A stretch of DNA of 64,000 nucleotides from Clostridia bacterium (lineage in GTDB: Bacteria > Bacillota > Clostridia > Christensenellales > UBA1242), in assembly GCA_900768545.1 (NCBI GenBank), contig CAAGDD010000003.1, positions 105,557 to 169,556 of the forward strand. The letters are read 5' to 3'. Below are positions 1 through 7,873 of the stretch, piece by piece. Below the pieces are notes generated by a model. The model was not told where the DNA came from. It searched no databases and was given only the letters and a program-made list of their open reading frames with translations. Within the stretch, counting starts at the first letter, position 1. Each line of letters begins with the position of its first letter. Both the position numbers and the translations under genes were made by a program.

Positions 1-178
1 CACCAAAATATCCACGCGACAAAAACAAAGCAAGACTTGTCCCATTAAAATAAAATTTATTAAAAATTATCAAAAAATCACAAAAAATAGAGAAATTTTA
101 TCAAAAAAACTTAAAAATTTTGTTATTTTTCTTTATTTTTTTTATTTTTTTATGTATAATTTGTATAAAGGAAGAACT

Positions 179-1000
179 ATGGGAAAAATTATTGCTTTTG
201 CAAATCAAAAAGGTGGGGTTGGAAAAACAACAACCTGTATCAATGTTGCTACTTATATGGCGCTTATGGGAAAAAGAGTTTTAATTTTGGATATTGATCC
301 ACAAGGAAACGCGACCAGTGCTGTTGGCATCACAAAAACCAAAGATCTTAAGACTATTTATGACCTTATTGACGGTCAAAGTTCCTATGATGAAGTTATA
401 CAGCCTACTATTGTTGAAAATTTGTACATAATTCCTTCGACAGTTGATTTGGCTGGGGCTGAAGTTGAGCTTATTCAAATTCCGCAAAGAGAAAAAGTTA
501 TCAAAAGAATCCTTGATGAGATTAAAGAAAGTTATGATTTCATACTTATCGATTGTCCACCATCACTTGGATTGATCACTGTAAACGCTTTAACGGCGTC
601 TGACAGCGTTTTGATACCTATGCAATGTGAATTTTTCTCAATGGAAGGCATTACTCAACTTATGAACACGATTCGATTGATTAAATATCATTTGAATCCA
701 GACCTTGAAATTGAAGGCGTTGTTATGACAATGAAAGACAAGCGTTCAAACTTCACAAATCAAGTTAGCAACGAAATTATCAAATTCTTCAACAAGAGCG
801 TTTATTTGACAACCATTCCAAGAAACATTCGTTTGGCGGAAGCGCCAAGTCATGGCTTGCCAGTTGCGTTATATGATGCAAATTCGAAAGGTGCTGAAGC
901 TTATTTGAGTTTAGCTGAAGAAATTTTGAAAAGAAATAAAATGCCTTATACAAAAATTTCGAAACTTCGTAAAATAAATTATAAAGGAGATAAGTTATGA
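179..1000 (+). CDS. parA: Chromosome partitioning ATPase ParA/Soj
   Basis: ParA-family ATPase of 273 residues that, with ParB and parS, segregates newly replicated origins. The deviant Walker A motif KGGVGKTT lies at residues 11-18 and a Walker B-like stretch (ILIDCPPSLG) near residue 120, as in Soj/MinD ATPases. I chose the ATG at 179 because AAAGGAAG sits just upstream and because the family begins directly with the nucleotide-binding strand; an in-frame ATG at 152 would add nine residues without a ribosome binding site. A TATAAT at 155-160 could be the -10 element, but no convincing -35 is seen. The stop overlaps the start of parB (ATGA), which implies translational coupling. Confidence 0.96.
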   Translation: MGKIIAFANQKGGVGKTTTCINVATYMALMGKRVLILDIDPQGNATSAVGITKTKDLKTIYDLIDGQSSYDEVIQPTIVENLYIIPSTVDLAGAEVELIQIPQREKVIKRILDEIKESYDFILIDCPPSLGLITVNALTASDSVLIPMQCEFFSMEGITQLMNTIRLIKYHLNPDLEIEGVVMTMKDKRSNFTNQVSNEIIKFFNKSVYLTTIPRNIRLAEAPSHGLPVALYDANSKGAEAYLSLAEEILKRNKMPYTKISKLRKINYKGDKL

Positions 1001-1932
1001 TCAACAAAGGGTTAGGAAGAGGACTTGATGCGTTATTTGGCACGTATGAAGGTGATGTAAGTTATAATAAAATAACTAAACCAGCAGAAACTAATACAGG
1101 CGTTTTGGAAGTAGATATTAACAAAATTAAACCAAATCCAAACCAACCAAGAAAAAATTTTGATGAAGATGCATTAAAGGACTTGGCTGCATCTATTAAA
1201 GTTCATGGCATTGTTCAACCAATCGTTTTAAATAAAAATGCTGACGGAACATATATGATTATCGCCGGTGAAAGACGTTGGAGAGCTGCGAATTTGTGTG
1301 GTCTTAAAACTGTTCCAGCCATCATCAAGGATTATACAGAAAAGCAAATTAAAGAAATTAGTATTATTGAAAACTTGCAAAGAGAAGATCTTAATCCTGT
1401 TGAAGCGGCAAAAGCGATTAAAGAACTTATGGACGAATATGGACTTACACAAGAAGCTGTGTCAGAACGTATTGGAAAAAGTAGATCGAATGTAGCAAAC
1501 ACATTAAGATTGCTCACACTCTACCCAGCAGTGCTTGATATGATCGAAAAGGGCAAAATTTCAGCCGGACATGCTAGATGTTTGGTTGTTGTAGAAGATG
1601 CAAACGAACAATTAAAACTCGCAAATGCAATTGTAAGCAAAAACTTAAGTGTTCGCGACCTTGAAAAGGCTATTAAAGCATATACAAATCCTGCGAAGAA
1701 GGTTGTTGTAAGAGAAGAACAATCTTTGGAACTTAAAGAACTTATTAATCAAATGCAAAAAACATTTGCAACAAAAGTTTCTGCAATTGGTAATGATAAC
1801 AAAGGGCGCATCTATATTGATTACTACACTCGTGACGATTTGGATAGAATTTCAGAACTTTTAGATTTACTCAATAAAAAAGAAATGACATTAAAAGATT
1901 TGCAAAATTACAACAGACGTAATCATAAATAA
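997..1932 (+). CDS. parB: Chromosome partitioning protein ParB/Spo0J
   Basis: ParB-family CTP-dependent DNA clamp of 311 residues that loads at parS and spreads on flanking DNA. The N-terminal KGLGRGLDALFG motif, the CTP-binding GERRWRAA box (residues 91-98) and a helix-turn-helix around residues 150-173 (LTQEAVSERIGKSRSNVANTL) are visible; the C-terminus would be the dimerisation domain. It overlaps parA by 4 bp and has its own GGAG ribosome binding site inside the end of parA. Three parS palindromes lie just downstream, fitting Spo0J rather than the nucleoid-occlusion paralogue Noc, although the two cannot be separated with certainty by eye. Confidence 0.95.
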   Translation: MINKGLGRGLDALFGTYEGDVSYNKITKPAETNTGVLEVDINKIKPNPNQPRKNFDEDALKDLAASIKVHGIVQPIVLNKNADGTYMIIAGERRWRAANLCGLKTVPAIIKDYTEKQIKEISIIENLQREDLNPVEAAKAIKELMDEYGLTQEAVSERIGKSRSNVANTLRLLTLYPAVLDMIEKGKISAGHARCLVVVEDANEQLKLANAIVSKNLSVRDLEKAIKAYTNPAKKVVVREEQSLELKELINQMQKTFATKVSAIGNDNKGRIYIDYYTRDDLDRISELLDLLNKKEMTLKDLQNYNRRNHK

Positions 1933-2064
1933 TGTTTTGTTTTTGTTGTTTCGTTGTATAATCTAGCATACTTTGTGTAAGTGTAGTTAATTCAATTTAA
2001 AAACAAACTCATTGTTTAGTAATATAGTTTATCGTTTAAAATAACAAATATTTATGTAAAAAAA

Positions 2065-2080
2065 TGTTTCACGTGAAACA
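2065..2080. promoter_or_regulatory. parS site 1
   Basis: Perfect 16-bp palindrome TGTTTCACGTGAAACA, matching the Bacillota parS consensus. It is embedded in a 30-bp perfect palindrome (2058-2087) because seven A precede it and seven T follow it, so it could also terminate parB transcription. Confidence 0.95.
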
Positions 2081-2174
2081 TTTTTTTATTTTTATACAAC
2101 AATATGGTTAAAATAATAATATTTTTGTGTCAGCGCAAACAAAATTTGTTATTACAATAGAAAAATATAGAAAA

Positions 2175-2225
2175 ATTAATCATACAACAGACTTTTAAGC
2201 ATGTTTATGGTCTGTTATGATTAAT
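2175..2225. repeat. Imperfect inverted repeat, 16-bp arms
   Basis: Left arm 2175-2192 and right arm 2210-2225 are complementary over 16 bp with a 2-nt insertion in the left arm (ATTAATCATA then ACAGAC). The loop is 17 nt. It lies between parS sites 1 and 2 and is not a parS variant. No T run follows, so it is not an obvious terminator. Function unknown. Confidence 0.6.
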
Positions 2226-2403
2226 ATAATATTCGACGTGTAATTTTGATATATAAATTTGCATAAATTAAATAAAATAGCATAATCTCTACTGTTTTAT
2301 GTGTTTATTGTGAAACACGACTTGCAATTGGTGTGATAATTAATATACTATGATAAACTTTTACTTTTTGTTGTGTTCAGCCGGCTTTAAAGTTACAACT
2401 AAA

Positions 2404-2419
2404 TGTTTCACGTGAAACA
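2404..2419. promoter_or_regulatory. parS site 2
   Basis: Second perfect copy of TGTTTCACGTGAAACA, 339 bp from the first. Confidence 0.95.
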
Positions 2420-2496
2420 TTTTATGCAAACTCTTTAAATGTTGATCTAAATTCATGTCTTTAATATAAAATATATCGTAACTGTAGATAATAACA

Positions 2497-2516
2497 TATA
2501 ACAATAGATTGTTATA
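2497..2516. repeat. Perfect AT-rich palindrome
   Basis: TATAACAAT, two bases, then ATTGTTATA: perfect 9-bp arms between parS sites 2 and 3. It could be a protein-binding site or merely a cruciform-prone sequence. Confidence 0.5.
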
Positions 2517-2609
2517 CAAAAAACGGCTGTCGTCATATAAAAGTAATGTTTCAAATACATGTCTAAAGCACGTTAAATATTTATGGCTATTGTTGTAAAA
2601 AAAACAAAA

Positions 2610-2625
2610 TGTTTCACGTGAAACA
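2610..2625. promoter_or_regulatory. parS site 3
   Basis: Third perfect copy of TGTTTCACGTGAAACA. The three sites span 560 bp, about 18 kb from the probable oriC. Confidence 0.95.
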
Positions 2626-2717
2626 TTTTAAATATAATATTCTTAAGATAGTGCTTGAAACAATAAAATTTGCTGTAGCGCGTATCAAAAATAGCTAAAT
2701 TATTGTTCAAAATTAGT

Positions 2718-2747
2718 TTGACAAGACTTTGTAAAATAATGTATAAT
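2718..2747 (+). promoter_or_regulatory. Housekeeping-sigma promoter of rbr
   Basis: TTGACA (2718-2723), 18-bp spacer, TATAAT (2742-2747), 22 bp before the rubrerythrin start. Both hexamers are perfect consensus. Confidence 0.85.
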
Positions 2748-2769
2748 AGTAGAGTAATGGAGGTTACAG

Positions 2770-3312
2770 ATGAATAAATTAGAAGGAACAAAAACAGAAC
2801 AAAATTTAAAAACTGCGTTTGCGGGCGAAAGTCAAGCTAGAAATAAATACACATATTACGCTTCAAAAGCTAAAAAGGACGGGTTTGAACAAATCGCTGC
2901 AGTATTTACTGAAACCGCAGACAATGAAAAAGAACATGCAAAAATGTGGTTTAAAGAACTTCATAATGGAGAAGTTCCTGACACTTTGACAAATTTGCTT
3001 GATGCAGCAGCTGGTGAAAATGCAGAATGGACTGACATGTATAAAAAGATGGCTGAAGAAGCTCGAGAAGAGGGCTTCAGTGATCTTGCTTACAAATTTG
3101 AAGCAGTTGCTCAAATTGAAAAAAGACACGAAGAAAGATATAGAAGATTGGCAGACATTTTGAAAAACAAAACTGTATTCCAAAAATCTGAAAAGAAAGC
3201 ATGGATATGCCGCAATTGTGGCCACGTGTATATTGGAGAAAAAGCACCTGAAGTATGCCCTGTTTGCAAGCACCCACAATCATATTTTGAAATTTTAAAC
3301 GAAGAATTTTAA
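2770..3312 (+). CDS. rbr: Rubrerythrin
   Basis: Cytoplasmic non-haem diiron protein of 180 residues that reduces hydrogen peroxide in anaerobes. The N-terminal ferritin-like four-helix domain (about residues 1-145) carries the carboxylate/histidine ligand motifs [20 protein letters not shown] and EKRHEERY. The C-terminal rubredoxin domain binds one iron through CRNC and CPVC pairs. GGAGG at 2759-2763 fixes the start. Length and domain order are those of a standard rubrerythrin; it is a single gene with its own promoter. Confidence 0.97.
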   Translation: MNKLEGTKTEQNLKTAFAGESQARNKYTYYASKAKKDGFEQIAAVFTETADNEKEHAKMWFKELHNGEVPDTLTNLLDAAAGENAEWTDMYKKMAEEAREEGFSDLAYKFEAVAQIEKRHEERYRRLADILKNKTVFQKSEKKAWICRNCGHVYIGEKAPEVCPVCKHPQSYFEILNEEF

Positions 3313-3401
3313 TTTTGTATAGTTATTATATTATAACATAATATATTTATTATAATAACAAAATCGATTTGACAAAAATTTAATTTTTAACATTAAAAAT
3401 A

Positions 3402-3431
3402 TTGACAAGTGAACGCAAAATGTGTTATGAT
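3402..3431 (+). promoter_or_regulatory. Promoter of tRNA-Ser
   Basis: TTGACA at 3402-3407, 18-bp spacer, TATGAT at 3426-3431, 33 bp before the mature tRNA. Confidence 0.7.
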
Positions 3432-3464
3432 AAGAGCACAAGGAATGTATTACTTGCAATATTT

Positions 3465-3555
3465 GGAGAGTTACTCAAGAGGTCGAAGAGGCTCCCCTGC
3501 TAAGGGAGTAGGGTTGTAACAGGCCGCGAGAGTTCGAATCTCTCACTCTCCGCCA
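3465..3555 (+). tRNA. tRNA-Ser(GCU)
   Basis: Class II tRNA of 91 nt with encoded CCA. The acceptor arms GGAGAGT and ACTCTCC pair perfectly, the anticodon stem is CTCCC/GGGAG around loop CTGCTAA (anticodon GCU, reading AGC/AGU), there is a long variable arm, and the T-arm is GAGAG-TTCGAAT-CTCTC. Confidence 0.95.
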
Positions 3556-3561
3556 CAAAAG

Positions 3562-3607
3562 AACTGTACGCACCCTCGTGAAAATGAGAAAGGCGTGCAG
3601 TTTTTTT
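3562..3607 (+). terminator. Terminator of tRNA-Ser
   Basis: Stem of about 11 bp (3562-3574 with 3592-3602, one mismatch) followed by seven T. Confidence 0.85.
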
Positions 3608-3751
3608 ATTTTACACGACACCTTGGCATTCCAACACCTTTCACATATAAAATCACAAATTAAAAACACTTTACATATTAATGGTATCTATATTAAACGC
3701 TGACCTTCCATTCAAAATTTAACCATTAATGTTTATATATTTAAAAAAAGG

Positions 3752-3780
3752 TTGACAAAAAAGAATACATGTGCTATTCT
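3752..3780 (+). promoter_or_regulatory. Promoter of the asnA leader
   Basis: TTGACA (3752-3757), 17-bp spacer, TATTCT (3775-3780). The predicted +1 is about 16 nt before the leader-peptide start codon. Confidence 0.75.
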
Positions 3781-3803
3781 CTTAAAAAATATAGGGGAAA
3801 TAT

Positions 3804-3887
3804 ATGTTTAAACTTTTCAACAACAATAACAATAATAATTCAAACGCATATAATATGAGTTTCATTTTTGTTGTTGAAAATATATAA
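3804..3887 (+). CDS. Asn-rich leader peptide of asnA
   Basis: Tiny ORF of 27 codons plus stop with a good ribosome binding site (AGGGGA at 3793-3798). Residues 6-12 are seven consecutive asparagines, with further Asn at 14, 17 and 26: ten of 27 residues. It precedes a gene for asparagine synthesis, and a terminator hairpin starts 27 bp after its stop. This is the architecture of a transcription-attenuation leader peptide: ribosomes would stall at the Asn codons when charged tRNA-Asn is scarce. The peptide itself probably has no function. Confidence 0.85.
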   Translation: MFKLFNNNNNNNSNAYNMSFIFVVENI

Positions 3888-3936
3888 TCCATTTTAAACA
3901 CAATTAAATCAACACTCTCTTGAAACTCAAGAGAGT
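3814..3936 (+). promoter_or_regulatory. asnA transcription attenuator (alternative hairpins)
   Basis: Region 1 (3814-3826, over the Asn codons) is perfectly complementary over 13 bp to region 2 (3868-3880). Region 2 can instead pair with region 3: 3857-3864 (GAGTTTCA) with 3921-3928 (TGAAACTC), and 3872-3877 (TGTTGA) with 3909-3914 (TCAACA). That second pairing uses bases from both arms of the terminator at 3914-3936, so it acts as an antiterminator. A ribosome stalled on the Asn run would cover region 1, free region 2 and let asnA be transcribed; a ribosome at the stop codon would cover region 2 and allow termination. The pairings are read directly; the mechanism is inferred from the trp/his paradigm. 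Confidence 0.8.
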
Positions 3937-3942
3937 TTTTTT
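3914..3942 (+). terminator. Attenuator terminator before asnA
   Basis: Perfect 10-bp stem ACTCTCTTGA / TCAAGAGAGT with a 3-nt loop, followed by a run of T. It lies between the leader peptide and asnA. Confidence 0.88.
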
Positions 3943-4004
3943 ATACTAGATTAGTTTTAAAGATAAGCCCAAAAAGTGCATTTTTTTATTTGGAGGTTGT
4001 TAAT

Positions 4005-4132
4005 ATGAAAAAAATAAATGCCGTAGCTGGCGAAGATTAAAATATTTTTTAAATGGTTTTGATAATTGTCTATACAAAAAATTATTAGATCGTCTACTCG
4101 ACGAAATAAACATGTTAAATAAAGGAGAATAA
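4005..4132 (+). other. Small ORF upstream of asnA, open only with a -1 frameshift
   Basis: An ATG at 4005 follows a strong GGAGG (3992-3996) but reads only 11 codons (MKKINAVAGED) to a TAA at 4038. The -1 frame, reachable at the seven-A run 4008-4014 that directly follows the ATG, is open to TAA at 4130-4132 and would give about 42 residues, basic at the start and amphipathic later (for example NCLYKKLLDRLLDEINML). Its end contains the asnA ribosome binding site, a typical translational-coupling arrangement. Options are a slippage-produced small protein, a one-base sequence error, a decayed gene, or a real 11-residue peptide. I do not recognise the protein. Confidence 0.4.
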
Positions 4133-4134
4133 CT

Positions 4135-5133
4135 ATGAAATTTATAAAAGAAAGATACACCGAAATAAGTGTTTTAGAAAAACAAAAATATATAAAACTT
4201 ATTAAAGACAAATTTGAAAAAGAACTTGCAAAAGCATTAGGTCTAACAAGAATTTCAGCACCATTGTTAGTCACAAAAGAATCAGGTCTTCAAGATGATT
4301 TAAGTGGAACCGAAAGAAAAGTTTCTTTCGACATCTTGAAAGACGGAAAAGAACTTGAAATAGTTCAAAGTCTTGCAAAATGGAAAAGATTTGCACTTAA
4401 AAAGTATGGTTTCAAACCACACGAAGGTCTTTACACAGACATGACTGCAATTCGAAGAGATGACCAAATGGATGAAACTCACTCAATTTACGTTGATCAA
4501 TGGGATTGGGAAAAAATTATTTTAAATAAGGATCGAACCCTCAACTATTTAAAAAAGACCGTAAAATCAATAGTAAAAGCTATAATAAGAACAGAAGATT
4601 ACCTTAAAACAAAAGGCTTCAAAGAAAAAAGTTGTTTATGTCAAGATGTTTTATTTATTACAAGTCAACAACTTTTAGACCAATATCCAACTCTATCACC
4701 AAAAGAACGCGAATACGAAATCACAAAAAAATACAAAACAGTTTTCATCATGCAAATTGGAGACAAACTAAGTAATGGTCTACCTCATGACTTACGTGCT
4801 CCAGATTATGACGACTGGTCACTAAATGGAGATCTATTATTTTATCATGAAGTGTTAGACATTGCACTAGAAATATCAAGCATGGGCATTAGAGTAAATA
4901 AACAAACATTATTATCCCAACTGAAAAAAGCAAACAACCTAGATCGTTTACAATATGATTTTCACAAAGCTATAGTTGAAGAAAAACTTCCTTTAACAAT
5001 AGGCGGCGGCATTGGACAAAGCCGTTTATGTCAGTTACTGCTTGAAAGAGCACATATTGGAGAAGTGCAAGCATCATATTGGGATAAAGAAAATATTAAA
5101 AAGTGTAAAGAACTTGGCATAGATTTATTATAA
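4135..5133 (+). CDS. asnA: Aspartate-ammonia ligase (asparagine synthetase A)
   Basis: Cytoplasmic class II aaRS-like enzyme of 332 residues that makes asparagine from aspartate, ammonia and ATP. Family blocks seen are ESGLQDDLSGTERKVSFD, the RRDDQMDETHSIYVDQWDWEK segment, and the C-terminal GGGIGQSRL block. Length matches E. coli AsnA (330). GGAG at 4124-4127 sets the start. It is preceded by an Asn leader peptide/attenuator, so expression probably rises when charged tRNA-Asn is low, and it is followed by a terminator, making it monocistronic apart from the upstream small ORFs. In related bacteria asnA is more commonly under a T-box; none is seen here. Confidence 0.97.
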   Translation: MKFIKERYTEISVLEKQKYIKLIKDKFEKELAKALGLTRISAPLLVTKESGLQDDLSGTERKVSFDILKDGKELEIVQSLAKWKRFALKKYGFKPHEGLYTDMTAIRRDDQMDETHSIYVDQWDWEKIILNKDRTLNYLKKTVKSIVKAIIRTEDYLKTKGFKEKSCLCQDVLFITSQQLLDQYPTLSPKEREYEITKKYKTVFIMQIGDKLSNGLPHDLRAPDYDDWSLNGDLLFYHEVLDIALEISSMGIRVNKQTLLSQLKKANNLDRLQYDFHKAIVEEKLPLTIGGGIGQSRLCQLLLERAHIGEVQASYWDKENIKKCKELGIDLL

Positions 5134-5141
5134 AAACAAAA

Positions 5142-5171
5142 AAAACAACAATTTCATTTGTTGTTTTTTTT
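5142..5171 (+). terminator. Terminator of asnA
   Basis: AAAACAACAA pairs with TTGTTGTTTT across a short loop, followed by T. It lies between convergent genes. Confidence 0.75.
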
Positions 5172-5198
5172 ATCAACTAATATTGTTTTTAGAATTAT

Positions 5199-7202
5199 TT
5201 AATCCGTCAAATAAAATGTGCAAGTCGAAAGTTTTTTGCGTTTAATTTTCAATGCTTTCCCATTTTGCATTTTTAGCGTATATCCGTCGCCATAAGGGCA
5301 CTTCGCACAGGTCGCACCAAGATCACTCTTGAAAGGACAATGACGCAACGTCATATAAGCAAACTTTGTCTTTTCAGCCAGCGAGTCTTCCGCACAAATG
5401 ATAGGCACATTCAAAAGTTTTGCAGCGACAGAGTTGTAAACATTTAGCGCCCCGCCAGCAACTTTTTCACAATCAAAATCAAGTGCATAACTGTTGTTTG
5501 CGACGACAGCCAACTTGTTTGTTTCAACAAGTTTTTTCAAAAATTCAACATCTTTGTCAAGTGCAAAATTTGGAAGATCCAAATAAAAACTTTTTTCCAA
5601 ATTTTCACAACGCTTTTTAAAATCCAATATATTTTGCTCATCATAAATCTCGGGCGAATACACAATATTTTTTGCTGTCAACCTTTGATTTTCATCTTCC
5701 ACAAACTCGAAATCGCCAAAAATTTTCGCTTCGCCGCCGATATCTATATCTTTCAATTTCAAATCGTGTTGATCCTTCTTTAAAAACGCCGTTTTCAAAC
5801 TTTCAAAAAAGTTACGTCTAAATTCATTAAGTTGTGACTTTGTCAAAAACACTCCGTCAGTTTCAAAATCAATTTCGACCGAAAAATGGTCGTTTTTATT
5901 AAAGCAATTTTCAAGGTCAAGCTTTGTCAAAGGCTGTTTTTCTGCCGCCGTTAAAACACTGCCAAAACCTTCAAAATCAAAGCCATCAAACGAGACTTCT
6001 GCACAGATTTGTTTTCCAGAAAAAGCACTTACTTTTATCAAAATACCTTTCTTTTGAACAAAATCCAAAGCAGCTTTTTCTTTGTCAAAATCTAAAATCA
6101 AATTGACAAAATTTCCCACTTCCGCGTTTTGTGTAGTTGTAGTCTTATACAGATTTTTTCCAATTTCTTTCAAGTCATAAAGTGAGATCGAACTCACTTC
6201 TTTTTCTCCGTTAAACAATTTTATCGCCGATTTCGCACTCAAAGGGCGATTTGACGAAAAGACAATTTCATTAAACTTTTTTCCGCGATTGACCTTGGTC
6301 ACTTTGCCAATTTTGACGCCGATATGGTTGTTAAAGTTTGAAATAATGTTTCCATTTCCGCCAAAATAACCTTCGACATAACCGCGATTGTAAGCCAATT
6401 TCATCTCATTTTGGTCAAACTTTTTGCCGTCAAGTGCATTGCGATATTGCCTTGTCGCAACCGCAACATAATAAGGGCGGCGAGCTCGACCTTCAATCTT
6501 CAAAACATCAACGCCAGCGTTTTTTAAGTCATCAAGACGCGCCGACATATTCAAATCTTTTGCGCTCAAAAGATATCCTTTTTGCAAGGTCTTGCCGTCT
6601 TTTAAAAGCGAATATTCCAAACGGCACAACTGCTTGCACTTGCCACGATTTCCGCTTGCGTCACACAAATAAGAACTCAAATAGCAATTCCCTGAAAAGC
6701 ACACACAAAGTGCACCTTGACAAAAATATTCGATTTCAAGATTGGTGTTTCTTCGAATATTTTTAATTTCTTCAAGCGGAGTTTCTCTTGCCAAAACAAC
6801 ACGCGAAAAACCCAACTTTTCAACATACTTTGCCCCAGCAAGATTGTGAATCGCCATTTGTGTGCTCGCATGCAAAATGATTTGTGGATAGTTTTGACGA
6901 AGCAAAAGGGCTAGTCCCAAATCTTGAACAATAAAATAATCGACGCCTTTGTTAAACGCTTTTACAACAAGATCGACTGCGGATTTTAATTCGTCATCGC
7001 GAAACAAAATGTTGACCGCAAGATTGACTTTTGCTCCGTGCAAATGCGCAAAATAAATCACTTCATCAAGGTCATCAAGCGAAAAACCTTCGATGTTGTT
7101 GCGCGCGTTAAAATCAGTGACGCCAAGATAAATTTCGTCAGCACCATTAAAAATCGCCATTTTCAAACTTTCAAAATTTCCAACAGGGGACAACAATTTC
7201 AT
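5199..7202 (-). CDS. U32 family protein, probable 23S rRNA C2501 hydroxylase (RlhA-like)
   Basis: Cytoplasmic protein of 667 residues. The N-terminus (MKLLSPVGNFESLKMAIFNG) and the U32 signature around residues 165-185 (FCQGALCVCFSGNCYLSS, then CDASGNRGKCKQLC) are typical, and the length fits E. coli RlhA (about 650) rather than the short UbiU/TrhP types. A second cysteine cluster near the C-terminus (HCPFK...CAKCPYGDG) is present. Known family members hydroxylate tRNA or rRNA using prephenate, and the cysteines bind Fe-S. No Shine-Dalgarno precedes the ATG; instead an extended -10 (TGATATAAT) ends 6 nt upstream, so the mRNA may be leaderless. The older 'peptidase' label is probably wrong for this branch. 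Confidence 0.88.
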   Translation of the reverse strand: MKLLSPVGNFESLKMAIFNGADEIYLGVTDFNARNNIEGFSLDDLDEVIYFAHLHGAKVNLAVNILFRDDELKSAVDLVVKAFNKGVDYFIVQDLGLALLLRQNYPQIILHASTQMAIHNLAGAKYVEKLGFSRVVLARETPLEEIKNIRRNTNLEIEYFCQGALCVCFSGNCYLSSYLCDASGNRGKCKQLCRLEYSLLKDGKTLQKGYLLSAKDLNMSARLDDLKNAGVDVLKIEGRARRPYYVAVATRQYRNALDGKKFDQNEMKLAYNRGYVEGYFGGNGNIISNFNNHIGVKIGKVTKVNRGKKFNEIVFSSNRPLSAKSAIKLFNGEKEVSSISLYDLKEIGKNLYKTTTTQNAEVGNFVNLILDFDKEKAALDFVQKKGILIKVSAFSGKQICAEVSFDGFDFEGFGSVLTAAEKQPLTKLDLENCFNKNDHFSVEIDFETDGVFLTKSQLNEFRRNFFESLKTAFLKKDQHDLKLKDIDIGGEAKIFGDFEFVEDENQRLTAKNIVYSPEIYDEQNILDFKKRCENLEKSFYLDLPNFALDKDVEFLKKLVETNKLAVVANNSYALDFDCEKVAGGALNVYNSVAAKLLNVPIICAEDSLAEKTKFAYMTLRHCPFKSDLGATCAKCPYGDGYTLKMQNGKALKIKRKKLSTCTFYLTD

Positions 7203-7208
7203 ATTGAA

Positions 7209-7237
7209 ATTATATCATCTTTGCACAAAAAAGAAAA
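7209..7237 (-). promoter_or_regulatory. Extended -10 promoter with +1 at the start codon
   Basis: On the minus strand TATAAT occupies 7214-7209 with TGA in front (TGATATAAT); the -35 position (7237-7232) reads only TTTTCT. Six nucleotides separate the -10 from the ATG at 7202, so the predicted +1 is the A of ATG. Confidence 0.6.
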
Positions 7238-7365
7238 GAAAATTTTAATTCAAATTTTTCTTGCACAAACTAAACACTTTGCCATCAAAACTCAATTTCA
7301 TCAAAAAACGAAAAAAACGCGACAAAAAAAATAAGTTTAAGACTTTCCTAAACTTATTTGAAAAA

Positions 7366-7758
7366 TTATTTAACTTTCTTTCTAATATATTCTTTATAAA
7401 ACTCAAGATTGTAATATTCAGCAACCAAACGAATAAGCTCGCCAACAGTTGGCTTTTCATCGATCGCAAACAGGGTAGTATTGAACATTTTGTTTATTTC
7501 AACAAAACTCGAATCCAAAAAAGTACTGTCTATCGCATGCCGCATACTTCGCTCGACAGAAGAATCTTTATCAACAGTAAATTTTTCTGCTATTGAAGTA
7601 TACAGTTCTTTACACAAGCTATGTATCAACTCTGGTCTTGCAATAACCAACTCAATTGCGGTACACAAATATTCAAATCCGACAAGATCACTTCTTATTC
7701 CTATTTTCATAAGAGTAAGTCGAATAATTTTTCTTATCCTGAACATTTTCTTTTCCAT
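7366..7758 (-). CDS. Orphan Spo0A-type DNA-binding domain protein
   Basis: Protein of 130 residues that resembles only the C-terminal DNA-binding domain of Spo0A. Residues 18-117 follow the family order: GIRSDLVGFEYLCTAI, the ARPELIHSLCKELYTSIAEKF segment, the recognition-helix block SSVERSMRHAIDSTF (residues 66-80), the FVEINKMFN block, then a PTVGELIRLVAEYY end. The phosphoacceptor receiver domain is absent: the protein begins 20 residues before the domain, and AGGAGG fixes the start. It would therefore bind DNA without phosphorelay control, or control could act through a partner. It is monocistronic with its own extended -10 promoter. Full-length Spo0A is about 260 residues, so this is a domain-only paralogue or a reduced form. 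Confidence 0.85.
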   Translation of the reverse strand: MEKKMFRIRKIIRLTLMKIGIRSDLVGFEYLCTAIELVIARPELIHSLCKELYTSIAEKFTVDKDSSVERSMRHAIDSTFLDSSFVEINKMFNTTLFAIDEKPTVGELIRLVAEYYNLEFYKEYIRKKVK

Positions 7759-7873
7759 GTATTCCTCCTTTTAATGGAAAAACATTTGTGTGCACAATAA
7801 ATATTAGTCAAACATTTTTCTCAAATTTCACATGCCTTTTTTACACATGTTTTTGTGGTTGTTTTATGGTTTT

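Larger units (their letters stand above)
1933..2717. other. Gene-free region carrying the parS cluster
   Basis: About 0.8 kb between parB and the rubrerythrin promoter without a credible gene. It holds three identical parS sites and two other AT-rich inverted repeats annotated separately. The parS palindromes flanked by A and T runs, especially the first, could also act as transcription terminators for parAB. I see no tRNA or known RNA motif here. Confidence 0.7.

Noticed and set aside
152..178. Upstream ATG extending parA by nine residues
   Set aside because: No ribosome binding site, and the extension overlaps the likely -10 (TATAAT at 155-160).
3316..3363. Possible terminator after rubrerythrin
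   Set aside because: The inverted repeat is imperfect (extra bases in the left arm) and no clean T run follows, so I did not annotate it as a terminator.
3475..3669. Minus-strand ORF across the tRNA-Ser and its terminator
   Set aside because: It lies mostly antisense to a tRNA gene; coding is implausible.
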